A stretch of DNA of 64,000 nucleotides, from positions 23,671,557 to 23,735,556 of the forward strand of contig OZ023273.1 in NCBI GenBank assembly GCA_964007475.1, given 5' to 3'. A model generated the notes under the pieces. That model was not told the origin of the DNA. It made no database searches and worked only from the letters and a program-made list of their open reading frames with translations. This DNA comes from Hybos culiciformis. Taxonomy: Eukaryota; Arthropoda; Insecta; Diptera; Hybotidae. Within the stretch, counting starts at the first letter, position 1, and each line of letters opens with the position of its first letter. This document shows, in pieces, positions 1-12,383 of the stretch. Made by a program: the position numbers and the translations under genes.

Positions 1-264
1 GGTCTAGAAGATTTTATGCACCAAGTTCAAGACCACCTTGGCGACGTACATGGTTTTTGGTCATCATATCAATTCTAGGTATGAGTAATAATTCAGCTAT
101 TTATTTGAATGCTATATAGTAAAACATGTCTTCGGGTTTAAAATTGTACATTTATATTTTTAGCATTCGCTTCAATAATTTATTTGATGGCACATTTCGG
201 ACGTGGAGGAGTCGATATCGATGATGATCCAGAATGGAACAAAATTCAGGACTCACATTTCTAA
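1..264 (+). CDS. C-terminal exons of a single-pass membrane protein (partial)
   Basis: Two exons, 1-78 and 164-264, join in phase across an 85-nt intron with a gtatgag donor and a tttttag acceptor; the stop is at 262-264. The visible C-terminus has about 58 residues. A basic, Pro- and Arg-rich stretch (SRPPWRRTW) is followed by a hydrophobic segment of about 20 residues (FLVIISILAFASIIYLMAHF). The tail after it is short, hydrophilic and acidic (GVDIDDDPEWNK). A membrane segment so near the C-terminus with positive residues before it suggests a tail-anchored or single-pass protein facing the cytosol, as in some ER or nuclear-envelope proteins. I do not recognise the family. The 5' part lies outside the window. 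AATAAA-like signals follow within 100 bp. Confidence 0.6.
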
Positions 265-1596
265 CATAGAAAATATAAAATATACATAAATATACTTACA
301 TGCATATTATCTATAAATAATCTAAAAATAAAATTAATTAAATATTCTTATTACACTTATATGTAGAGTGAGTATTTTTCTAATTTGAAACTGAAATCCA
401 CGAAAATAACGATGATGACCAATTCCAGTGAATTTCTTTGTATCTGAACCTCTTAATCATAAAAAAATAAAATACAATACCTACTATTTTCAATTCTTAT
501 ATCATAAATAACAACATATTAAAATTTTCGTAATGTTTGAGAAATTTGTGGTATATTTGTAAGCTAGAATGGAAGTCTTAATATCAAACGATGTAAAATA
601 TATAAGAAAAATCAGATTTTAAATCTATTTGATCAGCTAGGTACCTAGCTGAAGTAAACAAAAGAAGCTTCTGGTAATAGAAATTAATTCAATTAAATAT
701 TAACTTTTGTTGATTTTGAAAATAATTTATAAAATAAAAATACTTGTGTGAGATACATAATTTAATCCTTAATAAGATCCTATCGTATTCCATTTGAAGA
801 ATTAACAAACCACCCGAGTACGAGTTCACATCAAAATTTTTCAAACTGTTGCAGAGCGGAACGAGCGGAACAAACCAGGGTTACCAACCTTTTCAAATGT
901 TTCCCCCCAAAAAAATAAAATTTCCCCCTAAAAAACCCCTAAATTTTTTTTTATAGATATTATAACAGCTATACTTATATACCTATGAGGATTTTAAATA
1001 GATGATTGAAGAAAAATATATAACGCACATCGTAAATTATATAAATAATAAAATTATTTATTTATAATAAAATTAGCAAATAAGGTATCTTATGAAATGC
1101 AATCAAAAATATTACAAATGTCATCTAAATCTTCGCTTTTAAGATCATACATCATACCCCTAAAAAAACCCCTGAAACAAATTACCCCCTAAAAATTCCT
1201 CTGTCAACAAAAAAAACCCCTAAATCTAGGGGGAAAACCCCTAAGTTGGTAACGCTGGAACAAACCAACAAACTGCAAAATTTGTACAATTTAACAGTCG
1301 TAATTTTCGCACAAGCGAAGCTACTCAAAGTCAGCGAGCCGGTGAGGAAAAAATATTGTATCGGCTAACGACTGACATCAATTTTTACAAAACAAAAAAA
1401 GTGACATAAAAATAAATGAAAAATTTTTTTCATTTGCGAAACTTTTCCCAAATTTTTGTTTCCTTCATCGATTCGGTTGCCGTTTCGTAATAACATAAAA
1501 ACTTGGATTTTTTATTCAAATCTAAAAAAAAATAAATAATAATAATTTATAAAATAAAAATATACAAATTTATCTTGTAATAGTTAATAATAATTA
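265..1596. other. Intergenic spacer with a hAT MITE
   Basis: This holds the 3' flank of the first gene and the 5' flank of ATPAF1. Apart from the MITE at 876-1257 I see only AT-rich sequence without a coding signal. Confidence 0.6.
876..1257. mobile_element. Non-autonomous hAT element (MITE), 382 bp
   Basis: The left end begins CAGGGTTACCAAC and the right end, read on the other strand, begins CAGCGTTACCAAC, so 12 of 13 positions pair. The ends fit the CAGNG start typical of hAT transposons. Both sides are flanked by the identical octamer GAACAAAC (868-875 and 1258-1265), the 8-bp target duplication expected for hAT. The interior is AT-rich with C-tracts (CCCCTAAA-like motifs near both ends) and has no coding capacity. 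The perfect duplication suggests an insertion that is not very old. Confidence 0.85.
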
Positions 1597-3166
1597 ATGT
1601 CTTGCTTTCGAACTAAATTACATTCATTGATAATTACTAATAGCTATAATAAATTAATTTTAAAAAGAAATTTAATGATGAGTTCACGCCGTTTGGCCGA
1701 AGCTGTCGATGAAGTTAAGAAAAATCCATATTACGAGAAGTAAAAAAAAAAAATTTTAAATTATATTACCATTCTATATTTATTAATTTTTTTTTTGAAT
1801 TTTAAGATATGCTCAAAAAATTTCCAAATTGCAAGAAACATCACCTGACGAATTTCTAGATCGAGTAAGCAAAGTAACTGTGGAGAAAAAACCAAAAAAT
1901 GAGGCTGCACAACAACGGTAGCTAAAATTTTTATTATTAGGCTTCTTGTTAATAAAAGAACTATTTTTTGGAACCATTACAAAAAGTTACGATCCCAATG
2001 CCTAGGTTGAGCTTGGCTTAGGTGTCATTTAATAACTTTTTTATCGAACCCCCAGGCACCTATCTACCTAAGTTTTTCAATGATATCCACTTCCATTTTC
2101 ACTCGAATGAAATGAAGAATAGAATTTTCGATCAAGTAGGTACCCACTATAACTATATATAATTGTATAGTTTTAGTAGGTAGGAATACCAAAATCCTTA
2201 CTTTTTTTTTTGCCTTATTTACAAAACCTTTAAATTTAAACGCATAATGTTTAAGGTAAAAATCAAATAAATACATATTAAATTCGAGGTAATCCGATTC
2301 AAAGTTTTTAATTATAAATTTCAGCACAAAATAAAAAACTGAATTTTAATTATTTATATACATATGTATTAGTTTTATTGAATTGAAAACATTTAATCAT
2401 ATCTTATTAGAATTAAGTATATATTATAACTAATTTAGGAAATCAATTAATTTTCGAATATGAAAAAATCTACTTGTAAAAATATTATAAAAATTATTTT
2501 CTTTTTGTATTCTAGTTCATACAATGAAATTCTTTATCCGAAAAAACCTGCTGAAAAATCTCCGAGTGAAATACCTCATAAAAAACTATCAGATATTATG
2601 AAAACTGAGTTGATTTCAGATAAATCATCCGATGATATTAAACACATTTGGCTTGAGTATCATAAAAATAAAAATGTTATAGCAGCAACATTAAATGTAG
2701 AACAATATGAAAGTTTAATGAAAAACGGAAAACAATATCCAATGTTTTTATTTCCATTACCACGAAGTGAAGGTTATGAATTCGTTATGCTGCAATTCGC
2801 AGCAAATACGGTTCACTTTACCCCATTATTAGCTTATCAGGTGAATTTGTTCTTTTTTTTTTTCAATTGACTTTAATGTTCAATAGGAAAGGAATATTTT
2901 AGGTTCATAAAGAAAATGCACCTGAGTGCTTAAACATGGTACATTATACTGAAATGCAAAACAAAGACGTAATATTGATGAGAGGTGAATACGATTCACA
3001 AGTTATCAATGCACAAGAGGCTCAGTGCTTAGCAAACCAATTGCAGATGTACTATTGTAAGCCGGATGATAAGAAATTAAAACTGTTGGAAATTTTCAGC
3101 AAAAAACCAGATAGTTTTAAACATATGGATTTGATATCTGAAATGGAAAATATTCAATTAAAATGA
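1597..3166 (+). CDS. ATPAF1: ATP synthase mitochondrial F1 complex assembly factor 1 (ATP11 family)
   Basis: Four exons, 1597-1739, 1807-1917, 2516-2840 and 2903-3166, splice in phase to 280 residues. Members of this family act in the mitochondrial matrix as chaperones that bind the F1 beta subunit during F1-ATPase assembly. I see the family signature NPYYEKYAQKISKLQ near the start, then the C-terminal ATP11 domain with MFLFPLPRSEGYEF, FTPLLAYQVHKENAPE and the VHYTEM...DVILMRGEYD block. The ATG at 1597 is chosen over those at 1675 and 1678 because it adds an in-frame leader (MSCFRTKLHSL...LILKRNLMM). That leader is rich in basic and hydroxylated residues and free of acidic ones, as expected of a mitochondrial presequence. 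Length and domain order are normal. The 3' end converges with the minus-strand gene ending at 3645. Confidence 0.88.
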
Positions 3167-3244
3167 AACTGTAACCAGAAATCGAAGTAATTTATTTCGA
3201 AGTTAAATGAGTTATAACTGTTAATGTTTGAAATTTTAATATTT

Positions 3245-3254
3245 AATAAATAAA
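3245..3254 (+). terminator. Overlapping polyadenylation signals of ATPAF1
   Basis: Two overlapping AATAAA hexamers lie about 80 nt past the ATPAF1 stop codon, a normal distance for cleavage and polyadenylation. Such hexamers are frequent by chance in DNA this AT-rich, so position is the main support. Confidence 0.5.
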
Positions 3255-3644
3255 ACAATTGACAAAAAAAATTCGCATAAATTTTAATTTGGTAAATGTG
3301 ATATCTAAATACTTTTTTCAGAGACTTTTTAATTTCAGAAGATGAAAGAATTTTGGAAAACAATTGTTTCGAAATATTTGACTTTTTCTTCTAAATGACC
3401 TGAAATTCAACGTTTTAGGTGTTTGTCTAAAATAGAAATAATTCTAGATCTAAATCTAAATCAAATATTTAAAATAAGAATTAGAACTAAAGGTAAATTG
3501 AGTTTTAAATCTTATCTGCTGAAATGTTTGATTGTCTTTTATAACTTGTTCGTACTTAATATGGATCAATTAAATATAATATGTATTACAATGAAATAAA
3601 ACTGCAATACGATTGAAGAATATTAAAACGTTTACTGAAAAATA

Positions 3645-5161
3645 TTAATACAAATTCATGTTTTTAATATGTATGTTAGATTTCTTAAACATATGCCGGG
3701 GACCAAAAAAACTATTTTTTTTTGACTGACGGATGTTATTGAGAGAATATTTTTCAATATTGGCACTTGTTTTAGTTGAATCGCTTGATGAAAATTCATA
3801 ATGACAATGATTTACAGCTTTTGCTAGATAACTATTTTTTAATTTCTTATAGTGTTTTATTTCTGAATGATTATTTTTATTTGATTTAGAAGGCTGTTGT
3901 GTTAAGAAGTTAAGATCTGTGGGATCGTAACATTGAGAGTTTGTAGATTCAATATTTCCTGGAACATTATTTGCTTGCGATAACCAAGCTATTACTTGTT
4001 GATCTGGGGGTATTGTTCCCATTTTCCGAATTTTTCCGAAGGTGGAGTCTAAATCTGTATCTCTAGTATTTTTGGTACTGTCTAATCTTAATTTCTCATT
4101 TAAATAATCTTGATCTTGGTTTAAAATTTTTGAAAGATTGAAAACATCAATTTCTTCTGATTTGTTTTCATCGACAAAAGTAAATGTATCATTCAAATCA
4201 AAATCGAAGTTATTTGGCACCTAAAAAATTGCAAATAAGTTATATAAAATTTATGTTCGTATATACATTCTCCACTTACAGTTTTCTTATGATTTTGAGT
4301 TACAGTTCTATCTTCTAACTCTTCTGGATCCTTAGCTAGAATCTAAAACAAAATTTTTGTACTATAAAATAAACCTCATAAAAATTCGGGTAATATTTTT
4401 GTTAAATTCTAAAATATATAAATACTTACATTTGTGTCATTATCAAATGTCCACTCGAATGAATTTAGAAAGCTGTCCGTTTTATCCAAATTAATTTCAT
4501 CATCTAGAAAGTAGTTAACGTAAGTAAATTCTATGTAGGTATTTATAAATTTTATTCTACCTTTGCGAAAAATTTCATTTATTCCAGTTATATCGAACTC
4601 ATTAAGTGACAGATTAATCGATAATGTATCATTATTTGTCGGAGTTTTTGAATTTTTTTCGTTCACAGGAGCAATGCTTGACAACGAAGAAAAAATTGAT
4701 TTCTCAAAATCGAAATAAGTTTCTTCATTGGCTATGTTGTTTTTAATCACTTTATCGGTTGGCTTCTTGAACTGGTTCTGTTCACTGGTTTGTTTTGCTG
4801 TTAATGTGGTTTTGTTTAATCTAAATATTGTTTCTGTAATGTTTAAGCTATCAGGCGAATTGACAAGTTCAAGTGGTGTCGATACAAATTCAGGTAAGAA
4901 ACTGTCTTCATTGAAACTTTCTGATTTTTCAAAAGATTCAATACCAAAATTTGCAGATCCAAATAATGACGGCGATATGTTATTAAATTTTTGGGCATTT
5001 TGTATAATTCGGTGGTCTGAATTATGTTTTCGTAGAGGATTGTTAGTTCTACTCCTGATTGTAATTGATTGCTTTGGCTGATATTGAAATTCTTGATGAA
5101 ATTTTATATTATTTTTTTTCTGATTTTTTCGTGGTTGGTAAAATTCCAATATATTATTCAT
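3645..5161 (-). CDS. Unrecognised low-complexity protein, 437 residues
   Basis: Reading on the minus strand, exons 5161-4561, 4503-4430, 4342-4280 and 4220-3645 join in phase across introns of 57, 87 and 59 nt. Every intron has GT...AG ends, and three independent phase matches make a real gene likely. The product starts MNNILEFYQPRKNQKK. It is rich in Asn, Ser, Lys, Glu and Asp and has no membrane segment or signal peptide. It looks mostly disordered, with acidic repeats such as NNFDFDLNDTFTFVDEN. Near residue 310 is a less degenerate stretch, GKIRKMGTIPPDQQVIAW, that could be a conserved short motif. A basic tail closes the protein. I do not recognise the family; a nuclear or cell-cycle protein would fit the composition, but that is a guess. 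Its 3' end faces ATPAF1. Confidence 0.65.
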
Positions 5162-6615
5162 TTTCTTAAAAAATTGAAATTTTTATTTAATGCGGCCAAA
5201 GTTTTGTGTGATATAAATTTTTAAACAATGAACTAACATTCATTGATAGTTTCTTTTGTTTTAAAATTTGTTGATGCTAATTTAACACACTATAATTGTT
5301 ATACATTTCAAAAACGTTAGTGTATTTTTATCGTAACGTAAAATTTTTGTCCTTCATACAAACAGGCAAAGAAATAAATTATTGATTATTATTATTTAAA
5401 TATTAATATTACAACACGTAGAAAAATGGGCGTCCCACATTAAAATGTTTTATAATATAAAACCGTAAAGTGACAAAAAATTCGCTATCTTATTGACTTT
5501 CACCCCATTTAAATGAGATTCCCCATTTAAATGAGATTCTTTGAGTCCGAAAACACCATATCACCATATCACCATATTTCCATATCAAAATTACGTGATT
5601 TTAACTTTTTTTTTTGTAAATCATGCGGATAGTCAGAACTTTTCAAAATCATGTTTTACTTTTGTCCAATTTTAAGACATATCAAATTAATTTTTTTTTG
5701 CATTTTATAAGTTTTTTTTGCATTTTTTTTGCATTTTATAATTTAGCTATTTTTAGTCCGTAGTGTAATGTATAAATATCTTGCACCATATATGTAAGTA
5801 CCCACCCACATGTAAAAATAAATAAAAAATAATAAATTTTTTTTTAACTAAAATACTAACATTGAAGAGATTATTATTGAATCAGTCTTACGCTAATCAA
5901 GTGCATTAAAGTGATATTTTTATTTACATAATTGAAATTTTGAGAACTTTTATTCCAAATAAATTTTATGCGGTAAAATAAAGAAAAGGAAAATAAGGAA
6001 AATAATTTTAAATTTTATGCAAATTAGAATATTAGAAGAAAAAGATTTTTGTTTAAATATCATTTTCAATTCCAGTGCAATAATATAAATCTTAAAAAAA
6101 CCACCCGAAAATTCCATCCAAAAAGAACACGATCTAGACGCTCATTCAAATATATTTTAATTTTAATAATTGATATACCAACGTTGAAACTAACAACGAA
6201 AATTACATTTATACCAAACACTGATAATATGAAAGAAACTTTTTTAAATCGATACAATCTTTATAACTATTGAGTGCGATATATGTTGCAAAAATCATTC
6301 ACCAATCATTGATCATCAATCAACAGAAATGAAAAAACTAACTAAAAACTAAGCTTTACGAATGTCTTGTAATTAAATTCAGTTAATCTTATGAAATGGC
6401 AACTGCAAAATTACGATATAATAAAATATGTGCATTCGAAATACATCGCTCCAGATAAAATAATTATCAAAAAAGATTAGATATTTTTATCTTAATTTTT
6501 AACATAGTAATATAAAAATTTAAATCTTTAAAAGTTTTAAAAGTAATCTAACGAGCTTCATGATCGGATCGGAAAAATAAAATAAATTCTGTTAGAATTA
6601 AAAAAAAAAACAAGA
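5162..6615. other. Intergenic spacer between divergent genes
   Basis: This lies between the start of the 437-residue minus-strand gene and the transporter start, so it should hold both promoters. I see no clear core promoter motif. There is a perfect 18-bp tandem duplication (CCCCATTTAAATGAGATT) at 5503-5538, followed by a short run of CACCATAT-type repeats. Confidence 0.5.
5503..5538. repeat. Perfect 18-bp tandem duplication
   Basis: Two exact copies of CCCCATTTAAATGAGATT stand head to tail. Each contains the palindrome ATTTAAAT. Confidence 0.9.
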
Positions 6616-9600
6616 ATGATATCACAAGATCCTAATTTAATTGCAAAGCATGGTAAAACTGGGGAAAATGAAAAATATTTATCAAATCTAGATAAGAAGG
6701 ATGCATACAAGTTCGATGAAGCTCTTGATGTTGTTGGTAAACAATGTTACATGAGAATTTCTAATTTTTAAATTATATTTTGTTTTTAATTTACAATTTA
6801 TTTATTTAAACTATTATAAAAGGATTTGGAAAATTTCAAATCATAATAATATTAGTTTGTGGAATTACACTGATGACAGTAATAAATGAAACAATGGGCA
6901 TGATGATAATTGGTATAACATCACAGTGCGATTTAAAAACCAATTCACAATTGAAAGGAATTTTAGGCGGTATAAGCTTCATAGGTACAATTTATTTATT
7001 TAGATTTAGACAGGTTGGCTTGGTTCAGTTAAAAAAATTTTCTTTCATAATATTTTACTATAACTTTTGTGTATATATATAGTAGTGATTGCATACCGGT
7101 ATTTCCGGTAACAGGAAAACCGGTTTTTGTGCTAATTTAAGCCACCGCAAAAAACCGGGTTTTATTATCCTTAAAAAATGGTTAATACAGTTTGCCAAAA
7201 AAATTAATTTTAGGGTGAATGTAATCAATAAGAACTTAGTTATAAAGGATTATTACACTTATACATAAGATACGAAAAGTTGTAAACATTTTTAGAAAAT
7301 CACCAGTGAAAAACGATGATATCCTTAAAAAAAGTACCATACTAGAATATGGAAAAGTCTTAGACTCCAAGACGCGATGGAACTGATTTACTTTTCATGT
7401 TGGAGCCATTTTATGAATTACGAGCATACGTTCAAAAATCATTAATTGATTTGAAATCATTCTTTTTTTTTCCGATGATGAATTTAAACTTCTATCAGAA
7501 ACTATTGCTGTTGTTTTACCCGTTAAATTGGGAGTCAAATCCTCTTTGTCGTCAAGATGCAAGCCTTCTGACTGTCGATGCGACCTTCATTTTCGTACTC
7601 TTACATTTGGACAAAAGTAGTTGCCAGCCTAGCACTTGATATTAAAATAAAGGTATTATACCGAATTAAAGAAAGACGAACAGATTTATATCTTACTTCA
7701 GTATCTTCAAAAATACCAAAAATACAAAGTGGTCGAAGCCGAAAAAAATTTAAGTGCAAATTCCAAAATTATCGATTCTTAAACTTATTGTTAACATTTC
7801 AGAAAGAATGTCTAACAATGAATGTATAATTATTTATTATGAATGTGTAAACATTTGAATTATTAATTATATTACTGCATTTAAAATATCTGTGGAAAAT
7901 TTTACAAAATAAATGTGAAAATGTTAGGTAAAAAATATCGGGGTGTTTAATATCTAATAATGGGGGTGTATAATGTCTAATAAAAAACGGCAAATAAAGT
8001 AAAATAGGAATACATAGTTTGTTTTTATTTCTTTTATGTTTTATCTAAAGTATTTTTTTCATAGGAATTATTATTTCATCACATTTTTGGGGCTATATGT
8101 CGGACACAATCGGTCGACGTAAAGTTATAATGTATTCAACATTCGCAGCAAATATATTTGCGTTCATTTCATGCTTTATTAGCAATTTCTGGTTATTTGT
8201 AATAGTTCGTTTAATTTCAGGCATCTTGTAAGTTATTTTATTTCATTTTTAGAAGTATATAGATTTAAGCATTTGATTTTTTTCAATTAACTTATTTAGA
8301 TATTTACATATATACAAATATATTTCATAGCATTTCTGGTCCATCAGCTAGCCTTTATGCCTACTTGGGGGAATTTCATAGTGTTAAATTTAGGCCTATT
8401 GCTATATCGTTTGCAAGTATATTTGTTGGAATTTCGACAGCGTACATTTCAGGTAAGATTGAAAATTTTGCAATCCTAATCATATTGGTCTTTAAATGTT
8501 TCAAAATTATTACTTCTGAATGTACATATATATTTTTTTTTAGCAATGGCTTGGTTAATTCTCTCAATGTCATGGTCAATTCCAATTTATCCTGGACTAA
8601 ATTTTAGACCATGGCGATTACTTTTATTTTTGTATTCTGCACCTGGATTTATTGCAGCCGTTAGCTTATTAAAATTGCCAGAAAGTCCAAAATTTTTGCT
8701 CAACAAACATAAAGAAAAAGAAGCATTAAATATTCTTGAAAGAATGTTTTATCAAAATTGTGGAGAAAAAACTAGAATTTTTCCAGTTCGAAATTTGGAA
8801 AAAGAAAATTCAGATTTAGATAATCAAGTTCACAATAAGGTGATGTCGAAAAAAGTTTCTGCTTTACAAATAATAAATTCGATGTGGAATCAAACGGTTC
8901 CACTTTTTGAACGACCATTGGTGAAAAATTTTTTGATCTGTAGTATTGTTCAATTCGGTTTATTCTTCTGGTAATATAATTCATATTTTCTACGTTGAAA
9001 AACATTGATAAGATATTTTTTCAGTTCTGCCGGAATGGGTTTATGGTTCCCTGAGATACAAAATCGTTTAAATTCAATGGTCAGTGATCAAAACTTAACA
9101 ATATGTGCAATAATAAAGCAGGGAGAATCATCAATGAATATTAATGTTGATGTCGGTGAAATTGTGGGTAGAAAAATTGTGCTTTTATTTTATTTTCCAA
9201 ATATGTACTATAAAATTTCTTCTATATCATTTTGACGTTTATAATTTTGCTTTGTGGAAAAATTATAGTTATTATCTTTTTTTTATACTATCTCAAGTAA
9301 CATACACACTAGAAGGAACTTCACTTATTTATAGGTACATTGTACAGGAGAAGTTATTTTTCCGCGAAATCGTGATATCCTATACTATATATGAAAAAAA
9401 ACCGTACAACATCCTTCTTCTAAAAAAATTTATCCCTGTACTATTTTTGGGGCTCTAAGAGCCGGCTTATTTTTCAGGTGTTGTAAATATCAAATCGTAA
9501 ATGTTAGTTTTACAAGTATTTAAAACTTCTACATTAATGAATGTTTAATTAAAATTGTTGAACAAAAATACAGAATAAACTTATTCATGAAACATGATCC

Positions 9601-10392
9601 TTTTATACATTTTCTCTTTCATGAAGTATTTTAGAAATGATTAGTTTCTTGTAATGTTAACGCATCCTTCAATTTTGATTAAATTTTATAGATTTGTGAT
9701 GATTCAATTAATCCTAAAGTATTTATGGCTAATATCATGTTAGGTTCTTTCTATATTATTGGCTATATATTATTGGGTGTCGTTATAAACGTGATAGGAA
9801 GGAAAAAGATTTTACTTGTGGTTTTATTTACATCTGGAATATCAGGATTTTTGTTGCATTGGATCCATGAGCCTATGGTTATTGCTGTATTATTCTCAAT
9901 TTTTTTAATGTGTTCTGGATTATGTGTATCTATTATTAATGGGGTTGTTGTTGATTTTGTACCAACGAATATTAGGTAAGAAATTTATTTAATGGTTAAA
10001 TGTAGAATTAATATACGAAGCACTTTGTTACAGTCAGAAATAACTAAGTTTATATTCAAGAAAATTTCAAAATTTTAAAACTAAGCATTTGTTTTTAAAT
10101 TTATTTAGAATATTGTTTCAGAGACCGAAAATATTCGAATAAATATTTATCGTTATAATTTTCTTTAGAGGTATGGCTGTTTGTATTTCTCTAATGATGG
10201 GACGTTTAGGTAGCGTTGTTGGCAGCAACTTAGTTGGAGCTCTTTTAGATGTTAACTGTAGCCTTACCTTTTCAATTTTTTCAGGATTTATAACATGTAA
10301 GTTTAATAAACAAATATTATGTATAATTGAAAAAACTTAAATTTTCTTTTAATGTTCAAGTTTGTGCAATTTTGACATCATTTTTACCATGA
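6616..10392 (+). CDS. SV2-like major facilitator superfamily transporter
   Basis: Nine exons splice in phase to 525 residues: 6616-6736, 6823-6984, 8065-8227, 8331-8452, 8544-8970, 9025-9163, 9692-9975, 10169-10296 and 10361-10392. The protein shows the 12-segment MFS plan. Loop 2-3 has the signature GYMSDTIGRRKV. Loop 6-7 carries LPESPKFLLNKHKEKEAL, typical of the synaptic vesicle glycoprotein 2 and organic-ion transporter group. The second half has the matching loop INVIGRKK and the PTNIRGMAV motif before segment 11. There is no long acidic N-terminal domain as in vertebrate SV2, so this fits the shorter insect SV2-like carriers of unknown substrate, at the plasma or vesicle membrane. The donor after exon 6 (gtgggt at 9164) is the weakest junction. 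Intron 2 (1,080 bp) contains hAT debris. Confidence 0.85.
7325..7730 (+). pseudogene. Degenerate hAT transposase fragment inside intron 2 of the transporter
   Basis: In three successive frames the sequence gives KVLDSKTRWN, then MLEPFYELRAYVQKSLIDLK and SNPLCRQDASLLTVDATF, then LALDIKIKVLYRIKERR. These match, in order, the C-terminal half of hAT/BED-finger transposases (TRWN block, LCRxDAxLLTAD block, L-x-RIKERR block). At least two frameshifts, near 7390 and 7615, and a stop interrupt it. About 240 bp upstream, at 7095-7140, CCGGTATTTCCGGTAA-type sequence resembles the 5' end of a hAT element. No matching right end is visible, so the copy is internally deleted and truncated. It is on the same strand as the host gene and would be spliced out. 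Confidence 0.75.
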
Positions 10393-12383
10393 TTGAAATG
10401 TATATATTTGTTAAGTTGGAATATTAATAATATTTAGAATTAAAATGTTTAATTTTAAGGTATTTTAAATAGGAAAATGTATTTTTTAATTAAGAATGAA
10501 TCAAGAGTCAATTTTTGTAAAACAAATCGGACTAAGATTTTAGACTCGGTAATATTTTAAGGTTGACATCACCATTAGGGTACATGTAGGTTAATAAAAT
10601 ATAATAATAATTTGATAAAAATAATGATAAAAATAAAATAATAAATATGCAATATTTTTAAATTCTTATTTTATTTTTATCATTAGATTTATTATTAAGT
10701 AATGCAAGCTTATCTAGTGAAAATTAAAATCTACTCCCAAGGTTAAGTAAACTTTGTTGAAACGACAATATGATTTGCTTATGAACAAATTTTTATTAAA
10801 AATGTATTTTGTATGAAAATCTTTATAAATTTAACTGGGAGCATGAGAGAAAATTTTTTTTGTGCTTTTTCAGCCTTTAAAAAACGCTTCAGTAAAATTT
10901 GCTAGTATTGTTGAAAGGTAACTGAATTAAGATAATTTCACAAATTTATATTTTTTCTCTACGATGAATAAAAGTGGATTTAAATCATAATTAGTACATG
11001 AATGGTAGTAGAAATATTTAAAAAAAACCCAGATAATATTTTAAATTGAAATGTTGAAAATGATCTTCGTAAAATTGGTACCGTTCTATATATATTTTTA
11101 TGTTATTTATATAATTGGACTCTTTTTTATTTCCATATGTATGTCTGATATTAAAATTATATTTCTTATATAAAATTACATATTATTTAATTTTTGTAAT
11201 TTTTTATCAGTTTACTTAGTAAATATTTATTGTCGTCCTGTGAAAAGATTTTCCGCCTTTTTTTTGAGTGAAAAAAAAAAATAATTGAAGGATTATTTTC
11301 TTGCCTGTTTGCATTTAGAGAAATTTTCACAAAATGTAAATAAAATGTATATTAAGTTTTATGCTCAGTTTTTTTTTTCATATATTTTTCCTTATTTCTT
11401 TTTGATCTGTTTTGAGTAATAATTTAAATACAATATTTTTTAAAATTTGTTAAAGACAACATCAAAAATTTATTTATTTTTGAATAAAATATTTAATTTT
11501 TATTTTCTTGTTAAAACATTTATAAATGGTAAGAAAATATATAAATTCAAAAAAAAAAAATTTCTTTAAAAAAAAGGATAATAATATATGTAATAATAGT
11601 TTTTTTGGAATTTTCATCAAATTTATGCTTTGATAAATTACATATAAAATTTTATATATATTAAAATAAATATAAATAATTTAAAAAAAATAAATAAATA
11701 GATAGTACAATAAAAAATTTTGTGGGGGCACAAAAAATTCTATAGTCTTTTAATTATTTAGATGGGTCATCTGAGTATAAAGTAATGAATTTTGTTTCCT
11801 TTTTAATTTCGTTTTTATTAAAGGTCTCTAGAGTTACATTGATTACGATGTGATATTAAAAAGGAAGCACAGAGCTGAAATTAATTAAATGTAAAAATGA
11901 AGAACATTCTAGATTATGTGGTATATAATGTCTGAAGATCCTGACTGGTTGGAAAGAATTTAGATATTATTATTATAGTTAATACAGCGACTAATAACTA
12001 CTAACGTTTAAAAATGTTTGAAGCAACAATCCTTCAACATTACTTAATAATCTGATGACCCTTTCTTTTTTTTAAGTAACTCGAGATTTTTAATTATATC
12101 TGAAAATTATGCATTTACGATGCATTTTATAAATACTTATTTACATTATATTAGTGGAATAAAATTTTAAAATTACAAACTTTTCTATACAAACCAATCT
12201 AAATACACTTTTATCATTCCAAAAAAAAAAAAAATACATTATGTCATAAGTGACAATAAAAATTTTAGATGTATTGTAAATTTTTATAATTCAATATAAA
12301 AATTTCTCGCAATTCCCATTCTTCTTTTATTTTAATGATGCAATGTTTTTATTTTGATTACTTGTAAAATGTATAATTTAATC
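10393..12383. other. Intergenic region, transporter 3' flank to NPF 3' end
   Basis: Very AT-rich with no coding signal on either strand. It presumably holds the 3' UTRs of both convergent genes. An AT-only inverted repeat (AATGATAAAAATAAAATAA and its complement) at 10623-10685 could fold but may be compositional. Confidence 0.5.

Noticed and set aside
1..78. Alternative frame reading GLEDFMHQVQDHLGDVHG
   Set aside because: It runs into a stop at the exon end and does not continue into the next exon. The other frame splices in phase into a membrane segment and a stop.
4728..5081. 117-codon plus-strand frame with hydrophobic stretches
   Set aside because: It lies antisense within exon 1 of the 437-residue gene, whose spliced structure is better supported.
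6049..6273. 74-codon plus-strand frame upstream of the transporter
   Set aside because: Low-complexity Lys/Ile/Thr content, no domain and no splice match to the transporter. An equally long frame exists on the opposite strand.
10623..10685. AT-only perfect inverted repeat
   Set aside because: It uses only A/T plus one G/C per arm. Such pairs arise easily in this composition and no flanking duplication was found.
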